A stretch of DNA of 64,000 bases from the NCBI GenBank assembly GCA_902631595.1, contig CACOZH010000002.1, forward strand, positions 1 through 64,000. The letters run 5' to 3'. The notes under the pieces are model-generated. The model made no database searches, was not told the DNA's origin, and was given only the letters and a program-made list of their open reading frames with translations. The translations under genes were made by a program, and so were the position numbers. This DNA is from an uncultured Pelagibacteraceae bacterium. GTDB taxonomy: Bacteria > Pseudomonadota > Alphaproteobacteria > Pelagibacterales > Pelagibacteraceae. Shown one piece after another: positions 29,916 through 40,772 of this stretch; positions within the stretch are counted from its first letter, which is position 1; the number at the start of each line of letters is the position of its first letter.

Positions 29916-32132
29916 ATGAACCTTAAAATAATAAAACTAATATTGGTTAATATCGTCGTTGTAAACTATATTAATTTTGCCCTGGCATCTGAGTTAATTA
30001 TCCCACAAATTAAACCATCATTTGAGAAAAAGGATATTGAATACAATGAAATCAATTATTTGCTTCCTAAAATGAAGCCTGTTTTAGCTAATGAGGAACT
30101 AATAGCAGATGAAATTCAAAAGACAGAACCCAAAATTACTAAAAAAAGTATAGATACTATACTTCCCTTACCAAAACCAATTGTAGTAACAAAGATTAAG
30201 CCACCAAAAAAATCAAAATTTTATTCAAAAAAAGATGTGGTCAAAGCAAAAAAAGCAATTAAGCTGATGGAACAATCTAAATGGTATGATGCTCTTAAGG
30301 AAGCATGGAAAGCAAAAGATAAATCAATTTATAATTTTATTCAATGGAAACATCTCTTAACAACTGGAAATAAGGCCTCTTTCAATGAGTATAATAACTT
30401 TATAAAAAAAAATAGTAATTACCCAAGAATTAGTAGAATTCAATACCTCGCTGAACATAAATTATCTTCAGATAAAATTTCTCCAAATCAAATTATCAAT
30501 TGGTTCGAAAACAAAGATCCATTGAGTGGTTACGGAAAAATGATGCTTGGTGAAAGCCTAATAAAAAAAGGAGAAATTAAAAAAGGAGTTGCTTTAATTA
30601 AATCTGGCTGGATTACAGCTGACCTAACTAAAAATGATTTAAAACATTTTAGAAAACGTTTTAAAAAATATTTAGATACCAATGATTATATTAAGAGAGC
30701 AGATCATTTAGCTTGGGAGGGAAAAAATTGGGATCTTAGAAGAATGTTAAGATACTTGCCCAAAGATGAGGAACTCTTATACACCGCAAGACAATTGTTG
30801 ATGAGTAAATCCTATGGTGTTGATCAGGCAATAAGTAAAGTTCCTTTTAAATATAGAAATGATGCTGGCTTAAACTATGACCGTTTAAAATGGAGAAGGA
30901 AAAGAGGAAGAGTAGATAGTTCTGTTGAAATTCTTAATAATATAAAAAATACAAAGAAATATTTAGTTAGACCTGATAAATGGTGGAAAGAAAGAGAAAT
31001 AATTTCAAGATCTCTTATTTATAAAAAAAAATATGAATTAGCTTATAAAATTTCAAGCAAACATGCTTTGACAGAAGGTCCTGAATTTGCTGCAGCTGAA
31101 TGGATGAGTGGATGGATAGCTTTAAGTTTTTTAAATGACGCATTGTTAGCTGAAGAACATTTCTTGAATTTTTATAACAATGTTTCTTATCCAATTAGTA
31201 TTTCAAGAGGTGCTTATTGGCTAGGAAAAACATATGAAAAATTAGGAGATAAAGAAAAATCTGATAAATGGTTTATGGAAGGTGCGAAATATCTAACAAC
31301 CTACTATGGCCAATTATCTCACATGAAAATTTATCCAAATAAATTATTTGAACTTAATAAATTATTAGAAGTAGATAAAAAAACTATAGAAAAATTTAAT
31401 ACAAAAGAATTAGTTAAAATAATATATCTTCTTGACGAAATAGATAAAGACAAACATACTAAGCATATATTAAGACATATAGCCTTAGATAATATTTCTT
31501 CAGGGACTGAAATTCTTGCGGCAAAATTAGCCACTGAAATTGGTAGATATGACTTTGCAATTCAAGTTTCTAAAATTGCATCTTATGAACATAGATTTCA
31601 TAATAAATATAATTATCCAATCATAAGCACACCCAAATACATAAATGGTAGAAAAATTCCTGATCCTGCTTTTATATTGTCAATAATTCGACAAGAGAGT
31701 GAATTCGATCTTAGCGCTAACAGTTGGGCTGGTGCAAAAGGACTTATGCAATTAATGCCTTACACAGCAAAGGTTGTCGCAAAACAAGCAAAGCTTCCTT
31801 ATTCTAAATCAAGATTAACTACTGATCCTGAATATAATATAAATTTAGGATCACATTACATTGCCGGTCTCATATTAGAATACGATGGAGCATATCCTTT
31901 TGCAATTGCCGCTTATAATGCTGGACCAAAGAGAGTTAGATATTGGAAAAAAATTAATAAAAATCCACAAAAAAATCAAATAGATTATGTTAATTGGATT
32001 GAGCTGATTAGATTTGAGGAAACAAGAAATTATGTTCAGCGTGTTCTTGAAAACTATAACGTTTATAGATACGTTTTAGAACAAAAGCCAATTAAGTTAA
32101 AAAACTTTTTTAAGGACGACCCTTTATATTAA
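29916..32132 (+). CDS. slt: soluble lytic murein transglycosylase family protein
   Basis: C-terminal SLT domain: IIRQESEFDLSANSWAGAKGLMQLMP; AIAAYNAGPKRV. Confidence 0.93.
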   Translation: MNLKIIKLILVNIVVVNYINFALASELIIPQIKPSFEKKDIEYNEINYLLPKMKPVLANEELIADEIQKTEPKITKKSIDTILPLPKPIVVTKIKPPKKSKFYSKKDVVKAKKAIKLMEQSKWYDALKEAWKAKDKSIYNFIQWKHLLTTGNKASFNEYNNFIKKNSNYPRISRIQYLAEHKLSSDKISPNQIINWFENKDPLSGYGKMMLGESLIKKGEIKKGVALIKSGWITADLTKNDLKHFRKRFKKYLDTNDYIKRADHLAWEGKNWDLRRMLRYLPKDEELLYTARQLLMSKSYGVDQAISKVPFKYRNDAGLNYDRLKWRRKRGRVDSSVEILNNIKNTKKYLVRPDKWWKEREIISRSLIYKKKYELAYKISSKHALTEGPEFAAAEWMSGWIALSFLNDALLAEEHFLNFYNNVSYPISISRGAYWLGKTYEKLGDKEKSDKWFMEGAKYLTTYYGQLSHMKIYPNKLFELNKLLEVDKKTIEKFNTKELVKIIYLLDEIDKDKHTKHILRHIALDNISSGTEILAAKLATEIGRYDFAIQVSKIASYEHRFHNKYNYPIISTPKYINGRKIPDPAFILSIIRQESEFDLSANSWAGAKGLMQLMPYTAKVVAKQAKLPYSKSRLTTDPEYNINLGSHYIAGLILEYDGAYPFAIAAYNAGPKRVRYWKKINKNPQKNQIDYVNWIELIRFEETRNYVQRVLENYNVYRYVLEQKPIKLKNFFKDDPLY

Positions 32133-32938
32133 TTATTTTTAAGTAAATATAAGTAAAAAATATAAATTCCATACAAATGTGATAAATTTTTATAAAATTG
32201 GTCTCTATTAAATGTTGCTATAAAAAAGATTAATTTTAACAATATTAAAAAAGGTTCTCTGATTTTCTTAATTAATTTTAATTTATTGTATTTGTGTTGA
32301 AACAAGTATTCACCAAATTTAAAATTAGAATTTTTTAATAAATAGATTTTAAAATTAGTTTTAGTCGATTGACCGAATAGATGTTTAGCTTTTGATAATG
32401 AATTAATATATATTTTATATTTTGATAATGATACCCTATGACTAAAATCAACATCTTCCCAATAAAAAAAGAAGTTTTGATCAAATCCCCTAAAATTTAT
32501 AAATTTTTTTGTTTGTGATAGAAATATTGCTCCTATAAATGATTTCACAGGAAATATTTTTTTCTTTTTTTTTGATTTATAATTATCGATATTTGGAATT
32601 GAAATTATACAATCTTTTTTTAATAAAAATGGCTTTTTCAAGTTAATTATATCATTTTTAGAAACCACAACATCGGCCTGTGTGCATAAAAAATATTTTG
32701 TTTTAACTTTTCTTATTAAAAAATTTATAGCCTTTGCGTACCCTAAATTAATATTTGTAACTTTATAGTACTTTATATTGGGCAATAATTTCAGAAGTTC
32801 TTTTTTCAATTTTAAATCATTACTTTGATCTAATATAAATATATTAAAATTTTTATATATTTTGAGATTTTTAATTACGTGCAATGGGGTTTTATATAAT
32901 AACAATATAACGGTAATGTCTTTGTGATTTATGGTCAT
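32129..32938 (-). CDS. family 2 glycosyltransferase (rhamnosyltransferase-like)
   Basis: ITVILLLYKTP; NINLGYAKAINFL; FDQNFFFYWEDVDFSHRV. Confidence 0.85.
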   Translation of the reverse strand: MTINHKDITVILLLYKTPLHVIKNLKIYKNFNIFILDQSNDLKLKKELLKLLPNIKYYKVTNINLGYAKAINFLIRKVKTKYFLCTQADVVVSKNDIINLKKPFLLKKDCIISIPNIDNYKSKKKKKIFPVKSFIGAIFLSQTKKFINFRGFDQNFFFYWEDVDFSHRVSLSKYKIYINSLSKAKHLFGQSTKTNFKIYLLKNSNFKFGEYLFQHKYNKLKLIKKIREPFLILLKLIFFIATFNRDQFYKNLSHLYGIYIFYLYLLKNN

Positions 32939-34203
32939 ATTACATAACTTTGATATAACTTAAATATTTCATCAAATTCAATTTCAGTAGATTTTATTTT
33001 AGTATTACTAATTTTTTTCTTTATATTATTCAATTTTTGAGGATCATTAATTATATCTTCAATTGAACGTATTAATTCTTGAGAATTATTTTTTTTTATT
33101 ATTATTCCATTTTTTTCATCCTCTATTATCTCATTTGCTCCAAAAAAATTTGATGATATTGGCACAACATTGTTATGAATATATTCTCTAATAATCAAAC
33201 CATAGGTTTCGAAATGTGAGGGTAAAATTCCAATATCAGCCCACGATAAAATTTCATTTAATTTATTGTGATTGAATGATTCAAAAAAATCTACATTTTT
33301 AAATTTTTTTAAGCTTGATTTTGATGTTTTCTTTTTATGACCATAAATACGTAAATTAATTTTTTTTGGATATTTTTTAAGTAAAAAGTAAAATGTCTCT
33401 TCTATTATTTTCCAACCTTTTCTTTCAGCTGTACCGCCGGTATATATAAAGTTTATTTGCTCGCTATGGTAATTTTTATAATATTTATTTTTATCTAAAT
33501 TTATACCATGATGTATAACATTATATGGTTTATCTAATTTAAAATGAGAAAAGAAAAAATTAGAAAATGATTTAGATGGAAATATCAAGTGTGAATATTG
33601 TAATTTAATATATTCATTAACGATGTTTTCTCTATCGCTTAATTTCATATGATATTTTCTTTTTGCTAATTCCTTTTCACGAAACAAAATTGATTTTATT
33701 TTTTTTAATAATTTTTTTCCTTTGAACTCTTTCTCAGAAATACATTTTGAGCACATATCAGGAGTTATTTTTTCTGTACATAATGAATTATCTTCATGAT
33801 TATGAAATGGATGTTGAAAATAACACAAATCTTCAAAACCACAAAAGTGTCTTATCATAGGTTTGTTTAGTGATGCTAAATATTTTATTACTCCAGGATT
33901 TATACTCACCCAATCTAAAATATGTATTATATCAGGATTAAATGGTAAACTAACCTCTATTTGCTCTAAATTATTTTCTTTCAAAAAAGCTTCTGTTGAC
34001 CAATTTTCTAATGGTTTCACTGTAGTGTAATAAATTCCATTTAGCTTTATTGTTTCACTATTTTTAACAAGATTATGATCTGAGCTCAAAATGCATACAT
34101 TGCAATTTTTCTTTAATGCCAAACTTGCATATTGGTCAGCAACAACTGGAGTTCCTGAATTATCTTTAAACAAGGTTTGATGAACTATATATAAAATATT
34201 CAT
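32935..34203 (-). CDS. family 4 glycosyltransferase
   Basis: [46 protein letters not shown]; start at MNILYIVHQ (ORF-track start reads into the tRNA). Confidence 0.88.
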   Translation of the reverse strand: MNILYIVHQTLFKDNSGTPVVADQYASLALKKNCNVCILSSDHNLVKNSETIKLNGIYYTTVKPLENWSTEAFLKENNLEQIEVSLPFNPDIIHILDWVSINPGVIKYLASLNKPMIRHFCGFEDLCYFQHPFHNHEDNSLCTEKITPDMCSKCISEKEFKGKKLLKKIKSILFREKELAKRKYHMKLSDRENIVNEYIKLQYSHLIFPSKSFSNFFFSHFKLDKPYNVIHHGINLDKNKYYKNYHSEQINFIYTGGTAERKGWKIIEETFYFLLKKYPKKINLRIYGHKKKTSKSSLKKFKNVDFFESFNHNKLNEILSWADIGILPSHFETYGLIIREYIHNNVVPISSNFFGANEIIEDEKNGIIIKKNNSQELIRSIEDIINDPQKLNNIKKKISNTKIKSTEIEFDEIFKLYQSYVI

Positions 34204-34211
34204 TATATAAA

Positions 34212-34306
34212 TGGCGGAAGGAGAGGGATTCGAACCCTCGGTACACCTTTTCAAGCGTACGGCGGTTTAGCAAACCGCTGGTTTAAACCAGCTCACCCAT
34301 CCTTCC
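34212..34306 (-). tRNA. tRNA-Ser(GCT), CCA encoded
   Basis: Reverse strand GGAAGGATGGGTGAGCTGG...GCGGTTTGCTAAACCGC...GGTTCGAATCCC...TCCTTCCGCCA; acceptor stem pairs, long variable arm. Confidence 0.96.
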
Positions 34307-34371
34307 TTATTATACTGTGTAACTTGAAATCATTGAATATTCAATATTTATCAAGTAATTATGAGCAAAAT

Positions 34372-35625
34372 ATGAAAAATAATTATTCAATATTTTCGTT
34401 AATAAAGAATTCTCTAACCTATCATGAGAATTGGCAGCAAGCTTGGCGAGACCCTGAGCCGAAAAAAGAATATGATGCTGTAATTATTGGTGGTGGTGGC
34501 CATGGTTTAGCAACAGCTTTTTACTTAGCTAAAAAACATAATATGAAAAATATTGCAGTTGTTGAGAAAGGATGGATTGGTGGTGGTAATACTGGTCGTA
34601 ATACTACGATTATAAGATCAAACTATCTTTGGGATGCTAGTGCTGGTTTGTATGATCATGCACTTAAATTGTGGGAAAATTTATCACAAGAAATTAATTA
34701 CAACGTCATGTTTAGTCAAAGAGGAGTTATGAATTTAGCACACAACCTTCAAGATGTTAGAGATTTAAAAAGACGAACTCACGCCAATAGATTAAATGGA
34801 ATTGATGCAGTGTGGTTATCTACAGAAGAAGTTAAAAATTTTTGCCCCATTATAAATACATCTCCTGATATTAGGTATCCTGTTTTAGGTGGCACACTTC
34901 AACGAAGAGCAGGTACAGCAAGACATGATGCTGTTGCATGGGGATATGCTCGAGGTGCAGATTCAATGGGCGTAGATATTATTCAAAACTGTGAAGTTAA
35001 AGCAATTAAAAGAAGCGGTGACGCTGTTGAAGGTTTAGAGACAACTAAAGGATTTATTAAAACAAAAAAAATTGGTGTTGTTGCCGCTGGACATTCAAGT
35101 GTAATTGCAAACATGGCTGGTATTAGATTGCCTCTTGAAAGCAAACCACTTCAAGCTTTAGTTTCTGAACCCGTAAAACCAATAATAAATACCGTCGTAA
35201 TGTCAAATGCAGTTCATGCTTATGTTAGTCAATCAGACAAAGGTGAATTAGTAATTGGTGCTGGAACGGATGCTTATGTTTCATACACTCAAAGAGGAAG
35301 TCATGATGTTGTTGAAGGAACGTTAAAAGCAATTTTAGAACTTTATCCTATATTCAGTAGAATGAAAATGTTGAGACAATGGGGAGGAATTGTTGATATT
35401 TGTCCTGATGCGAGTCCTATAGTAAGCAAAACAAGTATCAAAGGTTTATATTTCAATTGTGGTTGGGGCACAGGAGGATTCAAAGCTACTCCTGGTTCTG
35501 GGGATTTATTTGCTCACACAATTGCGAATGATGAGCCACACGTATTAAACGCTGCTTTCAACATTAATAGATTTGTAAGTGGTGATCTTGTAGATGAACA
35601 CGGCGCTGCTGCTGTTGCACACTAA
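34372..35625 (+). CDS. soxB: sarcosine oxidase subunit beta
   Basis: [48 protein letters not shown] at 34372 preferred over TTG at 34324. Confidence 0.95.
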   Translation: MKNNYSIFSLIKNSLTYHENWQQAWRDPEPKKEYDAVIIGGGGHGLATAFYLAKKHNMKNIAVVEKGWIGGGNTGRNTTIIRSNYLWDASAGLYDHALKLWENLSQEINYNVMFSQRGVMNLAHNLQDVRDLKRRTHANRLNGIDAVWLSTEEVKNFCPIINTSPDIRYPVLGGTLQRRAGTARHDAVAWGYARGADSMGVDIIQNCEVKAIKRSGDAVEGLETTKGFIKTKKIGVVAAGHSSVIANMAGIRLPLESKPLQALVSEPVKPIINTVVMSNAVHAYVSQSDKGELVIGAGTDAYVSYTQRGSHDVVEGTLKAILELYPIFSRMKMLRQWGGIVDICPDASPIVSKTSIKGLYFNCGWGTGGFKATPGSGDLFAHTIANDEPHVLNAAFNINRFVSGDLVDEHGAAAVAH

Positions 35626-35900
35626 TGTTTATTATAACTTGTCCATTTTGTGGTGAAAGAGACCAAAGTGAATTTGCCGCAGGTGGTGAAGCACATATTG
35701 TAAGACCTAAACAACCTACTGAGTTAAGTGACGATGAATGGGCAGATTTTTTATTTATGAGAAAAAATATTAAAGGAGTTCAGTTTGAAAGATGGAACCA
35801 TGCCCATGGCTGCAGAAAATGGTTTAACGTAATCAGAGATACATCTAATGATAAAATTCATGCAGTATATAAAATGGGAGAAAAGCCTCCTATAAAATAG
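35625..35900 (+). CDS. soxD: sarcosine oxidase subunit delta
   Basis: CPFCGERDQSEFAAGGEAHI; HAHGCRKWFNVIRDT. Confidence 0.95.
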   Translation: MFIITCPFCGERDQSEFAAGGEAHIVRPKQPTELSDDEWADFLFMRKNIKGVQFERWNHAHGCRKWFNVIRDTSNDKIHAVYKMGEKPPIK

Positions 35901-35903
35901 TTT

Positions 35904-38900
35904 ATGTCAGAAAATTTTAGATCATCTGAAACAAAATTCTTAGATAAAACTAATAGAATATCTTTTATATATAATGGTAAAAAATATTATGGTTATAAAG
36001 GTGATACATTAGCTTCTGCTCTTTTATCTAATGGAGTTCATTTAATTGGAAGAAGCTTTAAATATCATCGCCCAAGAGGAATAATGACCTGTGGTTCGGA
36101 AGAGCCTAACGCAATAGTACAAATAGGTGGAAATGGTTCTTTTACGGAGCCAAATGTTAGAGCTACAGAACAAGAGATATATGAGGGTTTAGAGGCATCA
36201 AGTCAAAATTGTTGGCCAAGTGTAGAGTTTGATGTTGGAGGAATAAATAATTTCATTTCACCAGTTATTCCAGCTGGTTTCTATTATAAAACATTTATGT
36301 GGCCAAGAAAACTTTGGTACAGTCTGTATGAGCCAGCAATAAGAATGTCTGCAGGTTTAGGTAAATCCCCTACTCAGCCAGATCCAGAATTATACGATCA
36401 TAATCATTTACATTGTGATGTTTTAGTTGTTGGTGGTGGTATTTCTGGCATAATAGCAGCAAGTATTTCTGCTGATAATGGAAATAATACAGTTTTAATT
36501 GATGACAAAAACTCACTAGGCGGTTCAACAATTTTCCAAGATGATGAAAATTTTAAAATCGATGACGAAATATCTTCTGTATGGTTAAATAATCAAATTA
36601 AAAATATAAAAAATAAGAAAAATTTAATAATCAAACAAAGAACAAGTTTGGCAGCTTACCATAGTTACAATTACCTATTAGCAAGAGAAAATTTAGCTGA
36701 TCATAAATCTTTAAATGAAAGAGCGAATAAATTACGACAAAGATTATGGAAAATAAGAGCTAAAAAAGTAATTCTTGCGACTGGTGCCATAGAAAGACCT
36801 TTGATTTTTAATAATAATGACAGACCAGGTGTAATGTTGGCTAGCTCTGTTAAAAAATATATCGATTATTTTGGAGTTAAATGTGGAAATAAAAATGTAA
36901 TTTTTACGAATAATGATTCTGCATACGAAACAGCAATTTCTTTAAATAAAAAGGGCATAAATGTTACTATTGTAGACATAAGAGGCAAGTCTTCATCTGT
37001 ATTAGTAAAAAATGCAAAAGATGCAGGTATTAAAATTTATTGGAACCACACTGTTGTTGACACAAAAGGTTATCGAAGAATTAAATCTATTCAAATAATG
37101 GAAATGTCTGAGGATGGTACTAATGTTATTGGAAGTAAAATAAATTTAGTTTGCGATAATTTATCTATAAGCGGTGGATGGACACCTATGGTACATCTAT
37201 TTACTCAATCAGGAGGTAAGTTAAAATTTAGAGACTCTGATCAAGTTTTTTTACCAAACACTGCAACTTCTGATCAAATTAATGTTGGTTCTTGTAATGG
37301 AGATTTTGAGTTAGATGATATAATTAAAAATACAATTTCAGACTGCAAAAGTTTTCTATCTTCATCTTCGACAGATTTTGATCTAATTAAAGTTAGTTGT
37401 CCCAAACAAAAAGAAAACAAGAATGTATGGTTACTACCTAACGATAAACCATTAGGTAAAACAAAACCGTTTTTAGATTTTCAAAATGACTCGACAGCTA
37501 AAGATATAAAACTTGCAATGAGGGAAGGTTTTAGATCGATAGAACACGTCAAAAGATATACAACAACTGGCATGGGAACAGATCAAGGTAAACTTGCAAA
37601 TATGCACGCTCTCGGAATAATCTCTGAGACTGCTGGTGTTAAAATGGGAAGTTTAGGTACAACTACTTTTAGACCACCATACACACCGTTGAGTTTTGGT
37701 ACAATTGTAGGAAGAAATGTAGGAACATTTTTTGATATAATTAGAAAAACACCTATGCATACTTGGCATGAAAATCATAAAGCCGAATTTGAAAATGTAG
37801 GTCAATGGAAAAGAGCTTGGTACTATCCAAAAACCAATGAGAGTATGAATCAAGCGGTACAACGAGAAAGTAAAGCTGCTAGAGAAAGTGCAGGAATATT
37901 AGACGCTTCTACACTAGGTAAAATTGATATTAAGGGTACTGATGCATCAGAATTTTTAAATAGAGTTTATACAAATGCTTGGTCTAAATTAGGTATTGGT
38001 AAGTGTAGATATGGCCTTATGCTAAATGAAGATGGAATGGTTTATGATGATGGTGTAACTACAAGATTAAGTGAAAACCACTACTTAATGACAACCACAA
38101 CTGGTGGTGCTGCTAATGTTCTCTCAAAATTAGAAGATTATTTGCAAACAGAATGGCCAGAATTAGATGTATGGCTAACATCTGTAACTGATCATTATGC
38201 TACTGCAAGTGTATGTGGGCCTAATTCAAAAAATATTTTGAAAAAAATATTCCCAAACATTGAGTTCAATGATGAAAATTTTCCACATATGTCTTTTAAA
38301 AATGCTGAATTGGATGGAATATATTGCAGAATAATGAGAATAAGTTTTACCGGGGAACACAGCTATGAAATAAATATTGAATCAAAATATGGAAAATCAT
38401 TGTGGGAAAAATGTATGGATGCAGGCAAAGAATTTAATATTACACCGTATGGCACTGAGACAATGCACTTACTTAGAGCTGAAAAAGGTTTTATAATTGT
38501 AGGTCAAGATACGGATGGAACAATGACCCCTATTGATCTTCAAATGGACTGGATAGTAAGTAAAAAGAAATACGATTTTATTGGCAAACGATCTTTATAC
38601 AGAAGCGATACTATGCGAGAAGACAGGAAACAATTGGTAGGATTATTAACTGATAATCCTAGCGAGGTATTAGAGGAAGGTGCTCAAATAGTACAGGATG
38701 AAAAAAAGCAACCAATTGAAATGCTTGGACATGTAACATCAAGTTACTTTAGTCCAAATTTAAATAAATCAATAGCTTTAGCTGTAGTCAAAAATGGTAA
38801 AAAACTTAAAGGTCAAAAACTACTTGTTCCAATGAAAGATAAAACCATAAAAGTAACAGTTTCTGATTTTATTTTTTTTGATAACAAAAATGAAAGATTA

Positions 38901-38909
38901 AATGCTTGA
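35904..38909 (+). CDS. soxA: sarcosine oxidase subunit alpha
   Basis: SFKYHRPRGIMTCGSEEPNA; C-terminal aminomethyltransferase (GcvT-like) domain. Confidence 0.96.
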   Translation: MSENFRSSETKFLDKTNRISFIYNGKKYYGYKGDTLASALLSNGVHLIGRSFKYHRPRGIMTCGSEEPNAIVQIGGNGSFTEPNVRATEQEIYEGLEASSQNCWPSVEFDVGGINNFISPVIPAGFYYKTFMWPRKLWYSLYEPAIRMSAGLGKSPTQPDPELYDHNHLHCDVLVVGGGISGIIAASISADNGNNTVLIDDKNSLGGSTIFQDDENFKIDDEISSVWLNNQIKNIKNKKNLIIKQRTSLAAYHSYNYLLARENLADHKSLNERANKLRQRLWKIRAKKVILATGAIERPLIFNNNDRPGVMLASSVKKYIDYFGVKCGNKNVIFTNNDSAYETAISLNKKGINVTIVDIRGKSSSVLVKNAKDAGIKIYWNHTVVDTKGYRRIKSIQIMEMSEDGTNVIGSKINLVCDNLSISGGWTPMVHLFTQSGGKLKFRDSDQVFLPNTATSDQINVGSCNGDFELDDIIKNTISDCKSFLSSSSTDFDLIKVSCPKQKENKNVWLLPNDKPLGKTKPFLDFQNDSTAKDIKLAMREGFRSIEHVKRYTTTGMGTDQGKLANMHALGIISETAGVKMGSLGTTTFRPPYTPLSFGTIVGRNVGTFFDIIRKTPMHTWHENHKAEFENVGQWKRAWYYPKTNESMNQAVQRESKAARESAGILDASTLGKIDIKGTDASEFLNRVYTNAWSKLGIGKCRYGLMLNEDGMVYDDGVTTRLSENHYLMTTTTGGAANVLSKLEDYLQTEWPELDVWLTSVTDHYATASVCGPNSKNILKKIFPNIEFNDENFPHMSFKNAELDGIYCRIMRISFTGEHSYEINIESKYGKSLWEKCMDAGKEFNITPYGTETMHLLRAEKGFIIVGQDTDGTMTPIDLQMDWIVSKKKYDFIGKRSLYRSDTMREDRKQLVGLLTDNPSEVLEEGAQIVQDEKKQPIEMLGHVTSSYFSPNLNKSIALAVVKNGKKLKGQKLLVPMKDKTIKVTVSDFIFFDNKNERLNA

Positions 38910-39447
38910 TATCAATTTTCCAAAATTTGAAAAAAAAGATTTTCAAGATTTAACATTAAACTTGGTGGAGCCAATAAATAAGATAAACCTTAGAGGTAAA
39001 AATAGAGATTTTTTTGCAAAAGCAGGAAAAATTCTTTCAATTATGTTGCCTATTGATCCAAATACAAGCGCTACTATTAAAAATATCAGTGCAGTATGGC
39101 TTAGTCCAGATGAATGGATGGTGTATGGCAAAGACATTGATAAAAATATATCATTATCTTTAGACAATGAAATATCAAAATTAAATTTAGGGTCTGTGAC
39201 TGATGTTAGTGATCAATGGATATTAATTAATATGAAAGGCAAAAATGTATTTGATGTCCTATCAAAAGGCTCACCTTTTAACTTTAATAAATTTAAAAGT
39301 ACTAAAAATATTGTAGTTCAAACCTTATTAAATCACGTTGACGTTATTCTTCATCAAAATGATCTAAATAATGTAAATCTATTTGTAAGAAAATCCTTTT
39401 CAGAACACCTATGGCTATGGATTAACGACAGCTCGAGTTTCCTGTAA
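38902..39447 (+). CDS. soxG: sarcosine oxidase subunit gamma
   Basis: WLSPDEWMV; DVSDQWILINMKGKNVFDVLSKG; operon position. Confidence 0.88.
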   Translation: MLDINFPKFEKKDFQDLTLNLVEPINKINLRGKNRDFFAKAGKILSIMLPIDPNTSATIKNISAVWLSPDEWMVYGKDIDKNISLSLDNEISKLNLGSVTDVSDQWILINMKGKNVFDVLSKGSPFNFNKFKSTKNIVVQTLLNHVDVILHQNDLNNVNLFVRKSFSEHLWLWINDSSSFL

Positions 39448-40770
39448 TTTTGATTTTAAATAATTTAAAGTAAACAAAAAATAAGTAATAGAAAATATCC
39501 AATTAATCACTACCCATATCCAAAAAAACTGTTCAAAAGAAGCGCTATATAATGATGCAAAATAAAATACTAAAACTGGATTTAAAACATTTCTGAATAA
39601 GTTAGAAATCATTGCATATTCTGACTTTTTTAAAGCCATAAAACATCCATTAGATAAAAAGAAAATTGGATATGCAGATAAAACAAATGCTGAAATCTGA
39701 AGGTATTTTTCTCCATACTCAATTACAGTTTGATCGTTTGAAAACAAACTAGTTATACTATTTGAAAAAAAGAATACCAAAATTGAACAAATGATCATTA
39801 TCATAAATGCATAATGTATAGACCCTATATATGCTTCTTTTACTCTTGCATAATTTTTAGCCCCAAAATTTTGTGATATAATGGTTATTATCGCTGTATT
39901 AATTCCCAAAATTGGCAACAACACAACTTGCTCGATTCTTGTCCCTGCACCATATCCGGCCGTAGCGTATTCTCCTGATTGACCTACATAAGTAAAAATT
40001 ATTGCAGATGCAACTGAATAACCACATATTGAAAGTATAATTGGCATTGACTGAAAGAATATGCTTTTAAAAAAATATAACTTCGGTACCAAAAACTCTC
40101 TTGAAATTGTTTTTACTCGATCATTTTTAATGACTTTAAATAAAATTATTAAACACGAAAAACCTTGTGCAACTATTGTGGATATTGCTATCCCTTTAAT
40201 TCCATACGCAGGAATAAACATAAATCCAAAAATTAATATCGGATTTAATATAATATTTATGAAAAAAGACAAAATTAAAACATTTCTATAAGTTTTGGTA
40301 TCACCTTCAGCATGTAATAAAGAATTTAATGCGACAACCAAAATAAATAAAATTGCGCCAAAAAATATTATATCCGTATACTGTAAACCTAAGTTGGTTA
40401 CATTTTCAGTTGATCCCATTAAATAAAATATATCGTCGGAAAATTTTAAACCTAAGATAGTAATTACGATAGAAATAAATATTGCAAAATAAATTATATG
40501 TGAAAAATAAAATAATGAATTTTTATCATTTTTTTCACCTATGCTATTTCCAATTAAAGATGTACCAGCAACTGTTATACCAATTGAGGATGCAATAATT
40601 ATAAAATAAACTGGAAACGACTTACTTAATGCTGATAATGATTCTGGTGAAATTTTTCCAGCAAAAAAAGTATCAACTACATTATATAAAGTTTGAAATA
40701 AGACTCCTGTAACTGCTGGAATAGCTAATCTTCTGATTAATTTTTTTATATTATCGGATAAAATATTCAT
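39415..40770 (-). CDS. MATE family efflux transporter
   Basis: 12-TM; AVTGVLFQTLYNVVDTFFAGKIS; GYGAGTRIEQ. Confidence 0.93.
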   Translation of the reverse strand: MNILSDNIKKLIRRLAIPAVTGVLFQTLYNVVDTFFAGKISPESLSALSKSFPVYFIIIASSIGITVAGTSLIGNSIGEKNDKNSLFYFSHIIYFAIFISIVITILGLKFSDDIFYLMGSTENVTNLGLQYTDIIFFGAILFILVVALNSLLHAEGDTKTYRNVLILSFFINIILNPILIFGFMFIPAYGIKGIAISTIVAQGFSCLIILFKVIKNDRVKTISREFLVPKLYFFKSIFFQSMPIILSICGYSVASAIIFTYVGQSGEYATAGYGAGTRIEQVVLLPILGINTAIITIISQNFGAKNYARVKEAYIGSIHYAFMIMIICSILVFFFSNSITSLFSNDQTVIEYGEKYLQISAFVLSAYPIFFLSNGCFMALKKSEYAMISNLFRNVLNPVLVFYFASLYSASFEQFFWIWVVINWIFSITYFLFTLNYLKSKLQETRAVVNP

Positions 40771-40772
40771 GT

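Noticed and set aside
34204-34254. N-terminal extension [17 protein letters not shown] of the GT4 ORF
   Set aside because: It is translated tRNA-Ser sequence (the classic EGSNPSPSA peptide), so the real start is 34203.
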